A DNA stretch of 64,000 nt from Bryoerythrophyllum caledonicum (lineage: Eukaryota; Streptophyta; Bryopsida; Pottiales; Pottiaceae), in assembly GCA_963971425.1 (NCBI GenBank), contig OZ020519.1, positions 23,166,786 to 23,230,785 on the forward strand, written 5' to 3'. A model generated the notes under the pieces. The model was given only the letters and a program-made list of their open reading frames with translations, searched no databases and was not told where the DNA came from. A program made the translations under genes and the position numbers. Shown piece by piece: positions 45,750 to 59,186 of the stretch; position 1 is the first letter of the stretch, and every line of letters begins with the position of its first letter.

Positions 45750-47369
45750 GATGTTCCGGGCTCGTTCAAACACTCAAAACATCTGCATTAGTGTAAAAAG
45801 AAAAGGTTAACTCAAATGCCGAGTTAGGCTACAATTCCTATTGTACAGTCTCAAGTGAAATCCTCGCTAAGTTGAAGACAAGATGTGCCCAGGGTGTGGT
45901 AAAACAGTGATTATGACCATCGCACCTTCGTACTTGTGTCCCGTTGGACAATGTACGTCTGCAGCAACCCTTCCTCCTACGGAAACAGTATTCCACGCCG
46001 ACTACCACATAACGAAGCAGAGCATTAGCTGTCCCGTTTCTCCAAGAAAACTACTAGCTCAGATAAGCTGTTTCTTCTTAAGGATCTCGTCCAAGACTAT
46101 ACAGTGCTTGAAAAGGCATGGACCCACGAGCACACGCACAGCCTAGCAACAACAATAACAACTGGATTCTCATCGGCATGTGGTAGCAAAGTATCACACC
46201 TACAGGCCGGGACTCGGGAGGGACATGATTCCGGACTGGAAACTTAGCATGTACAGGTAAATGTATCATCTCATGAATACCACAAATAAAATTCAGCTTA
46301 ACTCACTCAGGCTTCACCAAAATAATTTCAGAGTGAATTTAAGGTCGAAATGCAATGTTTGTTAGGAGGGAAAAGGGGACATGTTCATAGGACTCTTCTG
46401 GCACATCATAATAACCAATTCCAGCCATTTCTGGAATAAATTCAAGGGACACATGTCATTCTCCTCTAAGTATACGCCCTCACAAATTGAAAACCTGAAC
46501 ACATCAATCATCACAGCAAGAACCCCCAGGAAGAAAATGCGAAACACTGATGAAACTCCAATCCGCGACATCTTTTGCCCTTTCTTGGCGTTTCCCGGAT
46601 GCAAATTGCTATGGCCAAGCATTTCTAAAAGGAGAAAACTGATTCTCGTTACACCTTGCATTGTATCCACTCTCTATCCCATCTCCTGTGTTCAAGCTAT
46701 CTGAAGAAAACAACGTTAAGTCATAGCGCATTTTTCTAATAGCCGTATTCAATCAATACCAGCAGATCGCACCGTGACGCTCGATTCCACTGACTAAGCA
46801 CCGTTGCAATCAATTCTACTGACTAAGCAAGCTCGCACTTCAACTTAGCGAGTGGACCGCACTTCCGAAGAAACCAGGCATTGAAGCAAGAAGACACTTC
46901 ACACCAGCTCCTCATCAAATCGAAAGCGCTCCACAACTCTCTACCGACCTCGCTAAGTCCTAAAATCCAAAAGCCAAGACTCCCTGAATCACAACCACGC
47001 TAACGAGCAAGTAATCACACAAATTCCAATTCAGACACCTCTCACTGCGATTCGCTTCCACCTCCAGCAAAGAACTAGAACGCGCTCCTCGTCCAGCATC
47101 ACAGCACACTCCATCACCCATAAAAGAAAACAAAACAAAAACTCGTAGCGCCAGTTTCACTCACCACAGATTCTAGCACGCACACCACTCGCGCGCTCGC
47201 CTCCACCGCAACTCCGATCACTCAAATTCCGCCTCACCAGATCCCACAAAGCGAAAAACAACCGGGTCCGCAGCTCTCGCAAAACCTAAAGAACAAAGCA
47301 CAAGCCAAGGCACATTGGAAAAAACGAGTACCTAGCACCTGCCACTTCTTCCGGACCAGATCCAAGCTT
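45750..47369. other. 5' leader and promoter region of VCS
   Basis: An acceptor-like sequence (cactaatgcag) just upstream of 45773 on the minus strand indicates that at least one 5' UTR exon lies in this interval or beyond. A candidate donor (gctag|gtactcg) is near 47332. No coding gene is recognised. Confidence 0.35.
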
Positions 47370-47596
47370 CGAATTCCCGAGCAAACATCGACGAGAGCCT
47401 CGGAATGTCGTCGACACAAAGCGCTAAGTAGCAGTTCGTGTTCAGCAGCAAGAGTAGTCGTAGGAGGAGCAGCGGCACGACGTCCGTCCGTTCGAATTCC
47501 CGTGCAAACATCGACGAGAGCCGTCCGCGCCTCGGCTGAGTAGTTCGTTTTCAGCAGCGAGAGTGGTAGGAGCAGCACGACGTCCGTCCACGAGTG
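47370..47596. repeat. Imperfect tandem duplication, about 123-bp unit
   Basis: Units at 47370-47492 and 47493-47596 both start gaattcccg and then caaacatcgacgagagcc, and both carry 'ttcagcagc' and 'cacgacgtccgtcc' in order. It lies upstream of the VCS gene, possibly in its promoter or first UTR exon. The 153-codon antisense frame here is a by-product of GC richness. Confidence 0.7.
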
Positions 47597-47833
47597 AGTT
47601 CGTTCGTCGTCACCAGGCCGGCAGAGACACGCCAAAGGACTGACTCGTTCTCGCGACGCTGACCAGTTTGTATTATGCGCTGGTGGTACGTCCAACGAAA
47701 CCGTCCACCAACCGTCCGTTTGATGTCTATATCCGCCGGGTATGAGCTGTTGCGATAGGAGGGAATCATTGTCGTTATTTCACTGCGCTCTTTACACTTT
47801 TGTGAGATATTTGCTGCCAGGGTGGAATGACCC

Positions 47834-48047
47834 CTACACTAAAGTTGGTATTTAGTGTTATGCACAATAAATGACTTGTAAATGCTCTAAGTTTGTATGA
47901 ATAGTTTTACGACCTGTGTTTATAGCAATTCTCCTCTCTAAATAGTCTCATTAGTTATGCTTTTAGCAAAAATTCTTCATCAAGAGTACAAACTTATTGC
48001 GTTTGTAAGTCATTTATTGTGCTTAACATTATCTACCAACTTTTGTG
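47834..48047. repeat. MITE, CACTACACT family (copy C)
   Basis: Long inverted ends: ctacactaaagttggtattt on the left, and a right end with taccaacttttgtg. The arms continue through 'caataaatgacttgtaaatg' against 'gtaagtcatttattgtg', about 60 bp each. Related to copies A and B; a half copy is near 55153. Confidence 0.75.
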
Positions 48048-49340
48048 CGGTTCCTCGTGGAAGGGGATGGACGGAGATGGATAGGGTCATCCCACTCCCC
48101 GTTCCTGCAGCCCCGTTTGCTCTGCTCGTTTTCATAGTCTCTCTCATATTGTAAATTTTTAAAATCACCGAACCCTTCGACGTCAGAAGGTGCCGTAGGT
48201 GGCCACAATATTCTACATGGTGTCGTATGTAAGGTTCACATAATGAAACGACCTCGTGTTAGTTGAAGACTCTTCAATACCTTGCTAACTTTTAATACGT
48301 TTCTTGTATCGTATTAAATAAAATACGTGTATGTATATATGGTTCATGATTGACGTTTAAGGGTTAAACTCCTAAGCCTGGATCCTATAATTTGATTTAT
48401 GAATTTTCAAATTATCCTAAAATCTGGTTATTGGGAAAACAAGGAGGGGATGACTTCCCATCCATCTCCATCCACAGCCTTTTGGGGCAACGAGGGGGTT
48501 GTAGAATTCACGTCTCAAAGTACCCAAGATAAGAAGGTAATTTTTTCTAGTAAATTTTGATGTACTCTTCTATGTCAAGTAAACTTGTTACAAAGAGTAC
48601 TAGGATCTCGCTTTTGTTGGGTATTTTAGGAAGGTGTTTCCAATATTGTGATGTGTATTGTTGTTCATTCTTATGGTGTGGAAATGGAGTGAGTATGTTC
48701 CTTCGTGAATTTGCTTCCAACTACTAACTCTCGATGTCATGTAATCAACAGTTTAAGAAATAGCATGGAATATTGAGTACTTATTTAAGGAATGGCTTTC
48801 TATAATTATAGAGAAATAAGGTTTAGATGTAATGTAATTTTCTTTGGGGAGTTTTTGTTCTTAATGGTGTAGTTTATCGAATACAAAAACCTCCATTCCA
48901 CTCTCAAAAATTTTAACCATTTAGTAGGTTCTTTAAAACTATCCAATGTGGTATTCATAAAACAAATCATGCCATTCTTCAATAAATTGGAAGTTTCCCA
49001 CAATCCAAATGGACCAAGACCTATGTGCATATCATAGACACGGTGCTTTCGAGTCTTTTACTCTTTGAGGACAATGGTTTTTTGGTGACCCTTTAAAGAC
49101 GAGGCGTTGAGATCCTAGCCTAAAGGTGTCGACCGTCCGATGCATAATCCCTATGGTTAGAGATGAATGCAACACCACACATACATTTGTATATATGGCC
49201 CACTGGCTAGCAACAACAACTAAAGATCGGGAGAACTCTTTCTAGAGGCAAATTTACAATATGCAAATATACGGCCCTAACTGACACAAATCAATCTTAT
49301 TTTAAAACACCTAATCCGATGCAAGTGGCGTCAGTCTCAT
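48048..49340. other. Intergenic with a foldback-family arm
   Basis: 48180-48365 resembles the arm repeated at 61270-61640 (ggtggccacaatattctaca, 'gttagttgaagactcttcaa'). The rest is AT-rich and I see no gene. Confidence 0.45.
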
Positions 49341-49512
49341 TTGATGACAGTTTGCTTCACGACTAAGTCCAACTTTGTAACTTCCATAAAAGTAAATTGT
49401 AGCAACCGCTACGTGCAGAAAAGTATTTGATGACAGTTTGCTTCACGACTAAGTCCAACTTTGTAACTTCCATAGAAGTAACAAAGTAGCACCCGCTACG
49501 TGCACAAAAGTG
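49341..49512. repeat. 86-bp tandem duplication
   Basis: Two consecutive copies of a unit beginning ttgatgacagtttgcttcac (49341 and 49427), ending cgctacgtgca and differing at a few positions. Non-coding. Confidence 0.85.
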
Positions 49513-51647
49513 CACTGACAACCAGAAACTAGTCGCTTGTCCTTAAAGGGTTAAATTTGGTGGTTTCATAAAGGCAATTTGAGTGGTTCACCATAACTCA
49601 AGTTCATGGGAGGGGAGAGTCGATTATAACATGTGGCATTATTTGATTGTACAATGTACTATCAAGTGGCTATCAAACAAACAAAGTAGATGTGTGTAAG
49701 CAACGGAATGAACATGATTCGTTGAAAAAGAAATTAATCACAAGTGAGTCTAAATAGTGATTCCAAAAGCCCAATGAGATGCCATGGCATTGGTTTTAGA
49801 ATGCTATATAGAGTATGTATTTTCGGGGATGGAGCAAAAAGAAAAAGGAATTTTATACTTTCATCTTTGATTGTAAGATTTTGATTTCCACTACTATGAG
49901 AGCATGTACAAAAAGTGTCATGAAACTTGATTGCAAAGATTGGACAATTATAGTGTATGAAGGTGAAAAACTTGACTTCTTTTCTTCTCTGAGTAAAAGA
50001 GATCATGAGATTTTAACCGCACTTGGTGCAAAAAAAATTCCCTCTAAAAGGACTAAATTTATTACTACTAAGAGTCAAATGATGTACAACCAATTTTAGA
50101 AGTAGTAGAGAGATGCATCATTTCTTAAAAAGCATGCAAGGAACATCAAAAACATCACTTTTCAGCATTTTAACTTTGCAAGAATTTGAATTTTTCTAAA
50201 ATGAAAAATCCAAATGCTCAAGTGAAAGGTTTTGTCATATTTTGAAGTAGAGTGGAGATTTTTAGATCTATACTTTTTACGTGGTAGATAAAAGATTAAA
50301 AAAGACGTGCTTGCCTTGAAATGTACAAAAATATGTGGATGAAAATAGAATTCTATCTAGAACATGGAAAAACATCAATTTTAAAAAATTATTGCATGTC
50401 TCCAAAAAAATCAAAACTTCTAAAAAGCCATGTTAGCCTAGGCTTTGGAAACATTGATGGGTTCTACATGTAAAACACCATAAATTTAGTGGCAAAATGA
50501 AAAGTCACTTTATTAGCACAAGCCTTCACTAGAAACTGTAAAAATGACTAGAACTACTCCTCTTCTACATAATCTAAAAACTAAGCTAATACTAAAGAAT
50601 CATTATGTAAATTTTAACATTTTTTATGTACGAAAGGAGCTATAAAGGATTATTTCCATATAAAATAGGATTCCGAATAGAAAAAAATAATTCAGCTTCC
50701 TCATGTTACCAAAGGGCAACAAATTATGCATAATCTAAATATAGTGTTTCCCATAAGTGCATCTGTTCAAATCTATTTCAAATGATGGGCTTAGCATTTT
50801 CTATCCTTAAAATGTAGCATTGTATAATATCAAGCTCTAAATTACATTATCCCGAATAATGAGAGGTTTTGTAGGGTTTCATGTAGCAATGATGGTATCG
50901 TCTGACTAGGTAATGTAGATCATGTAGGAGAATGGTTAGTTTCCTCATTCGAGAAGCAACATAAATTCGAAGCCATGACTAGGTCTTTGGAGCCCCCGGA
51001 AAAAGTCAGAACTCCAGACATGGTCCTTCACAATTTGCAAAATACACTGCTTTTGAGAATCATTGGACAATTGCTTTTTGGGGACGATTTATGGTGTTCT
51101 CGCGCTACATGATTATTATAACCCAAGCGTTTGGAAGGAGACTCTTTCCACTCCACTTGGTGTTTGGTGCACGGCTGCTTTTGTGATTCATTGGACAGTT
51201 GTTGTTTTGGGAGGACGCTCTCTTACCATTGCTTTGGAACCATGACATTTTCCATCATGTGTGGTTTCTTTTGGCTTAGTGCTAACTCATGAACTTGCCC
51301 CACATTACTAGTGCGTTGTGTAGCAAAACCGACACTGAATAAAATTGATACCGGACGAGTAATTGTGTTAAATGATTCATGGAGGATATTAGGGTTAATA
51401 TATGATGATTATGTCTATAACCACCTTGGGATTGTGGGGGCCACTTTGTTAAGTTTTTTTTAATTTTTAACTTATGTTTTTTTTTTTTGGCCAACTCAAG
51501 GGTTATTTGCATTTTTCATCTCACTTTGACCGTGGTTTGCTACTTACGGATACATCCTTTTAGGAGTTCTTATTTTCAAGATTCTTGAATGTGTGATAAA
51601 ACTCCATATTATCTCTTTAGAAAGTAACTTGCAACCATGTTTAGAGG
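49513..51647. other. Intergenic, weak open frames only
   Basis: An open frame at 49815-50099 (94 codons, Lys-rich) and one at 51063-51245 resemble nothing I recognise and lie in AT-rich repetitive context. A fragment 'ttggacaattgctttttggg' near 51063 recurs in altered form near 51190, suggesting a degraded repeat. Confidence 0.35.
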
Positions 51648-51872
51648 TTAACCTCTAAAAGACCAAGTGTTTGTTCCTGGGGACAAATATTTTCACTATA
51701 ATTGCAATTATCTTTCAATCTGTACGGTCAAAATTCACAAGTTTTTACCACGTCATCCCATATTAGTTACGAAGACGATCCTATGTTTACATTCTGCAAA
51801 AGTTCACATTGGAAGATTTCAATTGATGGGAGGTGAGATTCCTCTAATATGCCTTGGTCCTTTAGGAGTTAA
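51648..51872. mobile_element. MITE, CTAAAGGACCAAG family (copy 2)
   Basis: Inverted ends ttaacctctaaaagaccaag and cttggtcctttaggagttaa, 225 bp. This is the best-preserved copy of the family (others at 35741-35957 and 58984-59186). Confidence 0.75.
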
Positions 51873-52021
51873 ACACAAAGTATGCTATGAGATTTTGATG
51901 TAAAAATTTGATTTTTCAGGGTGAAAGTGTTAGCAACTGGGTAGACAAACTTAAGCAAAAGTGAGCAGCAGAGAGCCTTCACCGGAGTCCAGTGTAATTG
52001 TGCAAGGAGATGTGCACTTAC

Positions 52022-52371
52022 AGTAAGCCCCCCCATAACCAAAAAAAACCCATAGCCAACGCCTATAAAATTGGGGTATATCCAACCCTCTTCCATCCCA
52101 TTACCACCAACTCAACTCCACATGGAGTTTTGCTATTAGTCAAGACCCTTACTTTTGGTCGTTGGTTATGGGGGTACCTATTGCTGGCCACACACTATAC
52201 ATGACTTCACAGTATGAAAATTCACAACTAATTCAATTTTTATTGGAAAAATATGAAATCACTTGAGTTGGATCGTAATTCTATTGGCTATCACTGAAAA
52301 AATAATAGTATAATTATCTCCTCTCTCAATATATGCTCATTCCTTAACGTGTCGTTTTAGAGGGGCTTACC
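52022..52371. mobile_element. MITE, GGTAAGCCCC family (copy 3, intact)
   Basis: 350 bp with ends agtaagccccccc and gaggggcttacc. It aligns throughout with the two nested copies at 13308-14012 and shows the uninterrupted sequence 'gctattagtcaagaccctta'. Non-coding. Confidence 0.85.
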
Positions 52372-52817
52372 TTGATATTCTTCACGGTGATATTTGTTGC
52401 AAGAAGTAGACTTTGTCCAGCCTTGGAATTTGGTGAACTAAATTTTATGGTTGTTCTCACAAACCTCCTTTCAGACATTTCAATCCATGTCCAACCTCGG
52501 TGTCGAACTTCCTTGTCCTTAGTGCACTATACAGGTGGGTCACGGAATATCAACTAATTGGTCGGTCAACTGCCGAAAGGCCAAAGATTTGTTCTCATGT
52601 CCATCCATTCAATCGAGGTCCAACATGCATTGAATTGGTGGAGATTTTTGAGGTACCATCATCAAAAACGTCACTCTACAGTAGTTCCATATGCAAACTG
52701 GATGGTCCCAAAAGCAAACCTTTGTGGAGAATAATATTAGCACCCGACAAACTCACATATCAATTCCGCCAAATTGATAGGAGTTTGTTGGGTGAGTTTG
52801 TTGTGAAATATTGAGAC

Positions 52818-53605
52818 GTTTGCAAAATGGATTTCGGCGCTTGGAGAAGGGAAGCTAGACATTGTTGAGGAAAATTATAACCGTATTCCACCAAAATGGT
52901 AGTGCCTGAGCAAACTATGAAGGGCATGATTGATGTGATTAATTCAAAAATTGCAAATGGTTCCAACAGAAGGAAATCTTTCAGCAATTACACTTTTCTT
53001 GCAGCCCACAACAGAGACATTACAAGAATCAACAAATAGTGCATGGGGGCAAGTCAAATTCTCTTGAACGCTCACAAGGTGGACGATGAAGATTGCACCA
53101 ATGTAATCCAATCCAAGTTCTTGAATATGCTCGAAGTCAGCAAGTGACCACCTAATAACCTCACGCTTGAAGTTGGTACATTGGAGATGCTTCGGATACA
53201 ATTATATTCATTAAACCGACTATGCAATGGTGCTAGCTTCATTGTCCGCCGCTATTTGGCTTGAGAGATTGAGGCGGAAGTCCTTAGAGGTGATTGTGGA
53301 GGATATGTTGCATTCATACCACAAGTTTTGTTAGTTATTGAGAACGTCGGACAACCTTTTCTAATATGCCGCGAGCAATTTCCAATTCACATTGCGTATG
53401 CTATGACTATCAACAAGTCACAAGGATAAATGCTTCCCAAAGTTAGTATTCACCTGACCAATGATGTTTTCTCGCATAGACAATTGTAAAGTTGCATTTT
53501 TGCATACAACGGCTCCCAGAAATATGTTGGTGATTTTGGAAGGAGGATCGCATGGAGATGACAAAATAATGCGGAATGTTGTTTACAACAAAGCATTCTG
53601 GTGAT
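52818..53605 (+). pseudogene. Helitron Pif1-like helicase remnant
   Basis: Using all three plus-strand frames in turn, a collinear series of helicase motifs appears: FAKWISALGEGKLD (52818 onward), RIPPK then MVVPEQTMKGMIDVINSK, LAAHNRDITRINK, PPNNLTLEVGTLEML, LNRLCNGASFIV, REQFPIHIAYAMTINKSQG and finally FSHRQL and RNVVYN near 53575. This is the C-terminal half of the Pif1-like helicase found in Helitron Rep-helicase proteins (superfamily 1B, ATP-driven DNA unwinding for rolling-circle transposition). Several stops and frameshifts make it inactive. The Walker A part and Rep domain are not seen upstream. Confidence 0.75.
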
Positions 53606-55152
53606 CGCACATATTTGTCAATTTGATTCTCCAATAATTGTCCAATTTAAAGACAAGTTTTACATCACCGGAGATTGCACTTGATCCGTGGGATGACCGG
53701 TATCTACACATGCATAATATTAAAACACTTTCATCAATTTTAAGAGTTAGGATATATGTGTCATGTAATTATTAAGAATTCAAAGATATGAGCTGCAAGA
53801 TTCATTTAATTGAATGTTTTAAAAGTGTAAAAAATACACTTAGCTTATCTGTACTTTTGTAAATACAATGTTTACATATTTATTCCATATTATAGACATG
53901 TGAATTTATTCAAATTCATTCAAATAAATCTCTAGAGAAACAATTGTAATATAGAAGTGCAAAAAATAATTTTACAACTAGGAATAAAATCACCAACCAC
54001 TCTATTTTAGTTAGATACCTCTCAACTATCACCTAATAGTTATGGGTCATGTAGGACCAATATTTCTTGGCTAAATTCACACCCACATATTTCCAACTAG
54101 ATGTTTGATCAAGTGAGTACGTTGTCCATATCATATGTGTTATGCAATAACTTTGTCTTTATAGCTTTTAAAAAACATTGTAATGAATTCAAGCAATATA
54201 ATGGATTGAAGCAATATAATGAATTAAAGTAGTGTCCTTTGTAAGCAAGGGATTGTTAAGGTGGTCATGTAAAATAAATAAATACAATGTTATTTTAAAG
54301 ACAAGCTTTACAAACTCTTCTTTTTATTTATTGTACTTATAATATAATAATGACAACAAGAATTATATAAAACTTATAAATGCATTCCGCACCATTACAA
54401 ATATGCTTGATGCATATAATAATTCATAACAGACAATGATATAAATATCTCTCTTGTGCTTTTCCTTAAACCATAACTTCTAAAAGACTTCAGTCATCCT
54501 TGTAACAAAGTTTATTAGCTAAAATAGTACAATTATAATCTTAGACCATCTCAGTTGCATGTGCATTAACAAATCTTTCACTGTTAACTTCATAAGGGTC
54601 ATCAAAATATGGTTTATTCATTGTATTATGTCAACACAATGTATTTTTTTGCAATAAACTAACTCCTATACTAACAAAGACATGCCCTAGTAGTTATCAA
54701 CCTTAGATACAAAATGCTCCAAAGTCACCAATTCATGGTTTATCAATGTAAAATGATCCACAATTTGTCATGGATTTGCTATTATCTTAAATTATGATAT
54801 TTTAACAAATATTCATAAATGGTATATGACAATGTATTCTACTCCTCTTAAACTCTAGCTTCCATATCAATTATTTCCTCAAATTTCTTTGATGATTGTT
54901 TCTAGTTTATAATTATTGCTTAATTGCATAATGCCTCCTACAATAGCTATCAAATATATTCAATAATTTAAAAAAAAAGAATTAACCTTTTCAATGTTTA
55001 CTACACTTTTCAAGTGCCACGGAATGGTAAGGATCAATGAAGTATAGCTTTGCTTCTTTGTCATAGTATAGTATGGATTTAATCAAAGCTTAAATGCAGT
55101 TTCAGATAGACAATAAATTCTTGTTGATAATTAACATCACATTTTGTGATGG
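53606..55152. other. AT-rich intergenic region
   Basis: No open frame of note, no RNA gene and no inverted ends recognised. Possible Helitron downstream sequence, without a visible CTRR hairpin end. Confidence 0.4.
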
Positions 55153-55330
55153 TACTACACTGATTATGATGTTTAGTGTCATGGGCAGTAAATGACTTGT
55201 AAATGCTGAAAGTTTTTACTTTTGAAATAAATTTATACTAAGAGCAGAACAATCTAGATTCTATACTACTCAAAGAGGGGGATCACGCAATCACAGAAGC
55301 GCTTTATTGTAAACGACATTGTGCATTATT
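55153..55330. repeat. MITE, CACTACACT family (half copy)
   Basis: Begins actacactgattatgatgtt and shares 'gtaaatgacttgtaaatgct' with copy C, and 'ctactcaaagaggggatca'-like sequence with copy B. No matching right end is visible, so it is truncated. Confidence 0.55.
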
Positions 55331-55624
55331 TTGTCCTCTCCATGCTCTACTCCCAAAAGCCTTGAAACATTATCAGGAGCCATCACACTTGAAAATGCAA
55401 CATACAATTGTCCCGAGCAAGACATCCTTGATAGGGTATTGTAGATGCCAACTTTGGAAAGCAATTGTCCTTGTGACTTATCCTATTATGACAGACTTCA
55501 TTTCATTCTCAAACACAACCAAACATTGTGACAACCAGCCACATATTCGAAAGAATCTCCAAAGTAGCAGAACTCCAGCTTCCGTCCACAATTGTCGATG
55601 TGAGAGCGAGGAGATGGAAACTAA

Positions 55625-55756
55625 AAAAACTTGTAGAAAATATTGACCAAAAACTTGTAGAAAATATTGACCAAAAACTTGTAGAAAATATTGACCAAAA
55701 ACTTGTAGAAAATATTGACCAAAAACTTGTAGAAAATATTGACCAGAAACTTTTCC
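55625..55756. repeat. 24-bp tandem repeat beyond the enolase gene
   Basis: A 24-bp unit containing cttgtagaaaatattgacc is repeated five times (cttgtag at 55630, 55654, 55678, 55702 and 55726) with a partial sixth. Copies are nearly identical. It lies about 95 bp past the enolase stop, probably in or just after the 3' UTR. Confidence 0.9.
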
Positions 55757-55848
55757 GAAGTAAGCCGGATATGCCATAATCTTACAAACAGTTGTCTTTC
55801 CTCCCCAAAACTGATAAAAAAGAAAAAGAAAAAGAAGGGTAGTCTTAT

Positions 55849-58461
<2,613 letters not shown>

Positions 58462-58983
58462 GTCTGTGTGTGTCTCTCTCGGTCTAGAGCGTGAAATCCA
58501 ATGCTACTTGCAACGCCGCTAAACTATACAACTTATACACACAGCCCTCTAACTCCAGTCCTTCTTCAGAGCCTCCACTCCGGGTGGATGAAGAATAGGA
58601 TCGGTTGGATGAATACTTGGATCAGTTGGAGAAATTATTGGATTTGTTGGATGAATATTTGGATTAGTTGGATGAAATGGGTGATTTTTTCTGTTAGCCG
58701 CGGCTGTTGGGAAGGGACAGGAGGCACATGGCTTGGCTTCAGGCTGTGGTGACTTGTTTTAGCTTGCGCTCTTGGTGTTTGAGTGGGGGTAGGCCCCCTT
58801 GTGACCGTGCGCTAGAGTTTCCTAAGACCGTGGTCGGATGGGGGGATCATTGGAGAACATGCTGGGAGATGCTGCAACTTCCTTGGCATCCTCTTCTGAG
58901 TGAAGGAACCGTGAAGTAGCCTTTCGTGGGATTTTTTTTTGAAGGAGCCCGAAAGGGGCTCTCCTTTTGAGATTTTTTTTTTC
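58462..58983. other. Enolase promoter / 5' flank
   Basis: A short minus-strand leader next to the ATG, with CT-rich sequence (tgtctctctcggtctagag), then a run of 'ttggatgaatatttgga'-like units (58605-58680) forming a degenerate 'GATnnnTTGGAT' repeat. No gene is seen. Confidence 0.4.
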
Positions 58984-59186
58984 CAAGGGGCTAAAGAACC
59001 AAGGCATTGTAGAGGAATCTACACTCCATTGAATATAAGTTGTCAAGATGAACTTTGTGAGAATGGTTGTGTATGATTTTCTTCTTAAATTGTATGAGAT
59101 GATGTGGTAAGAGATTTGAAAGATAATTGCATTCAAATTGAAAACATTTGTCCTTCCTAGGGACACTTGGTCCTTTTAGGGTTGAA
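58984..59186. mobile_element. MITE, CTAAAGGACCAAG family (copy 3, inverted)
   Basis: Reverse-oriented relative of 51648-51872: it begins aaggggctaaagaaccaagg and ends acacttggtccttttagggt, and shares the internal 'attgcattcaaattgaaaac'-type block. Confidence 0.6.

Noticed and set aside
45750-45773. Extending the VCS start to 45773
   Set aside because: That codon is GTG; a stop lies just upstream in frame, and ATG 45749 gives a normal N-terminus.
51063-51245. 60-codon plus-strand frame as a gene
   Set aside because: No domain, no splice or promoter context, and it overlaps a locally repeated sequence.
55528-55779. Repeat protein (KLVENIDQ units) on the plus strand
   Set aside because: The open frame only reflects a 24-bp unit divisible by three; there is no codon-level conservation evidence. 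The 30-bp repeat at 3181-3345 was rejected on the same ground.
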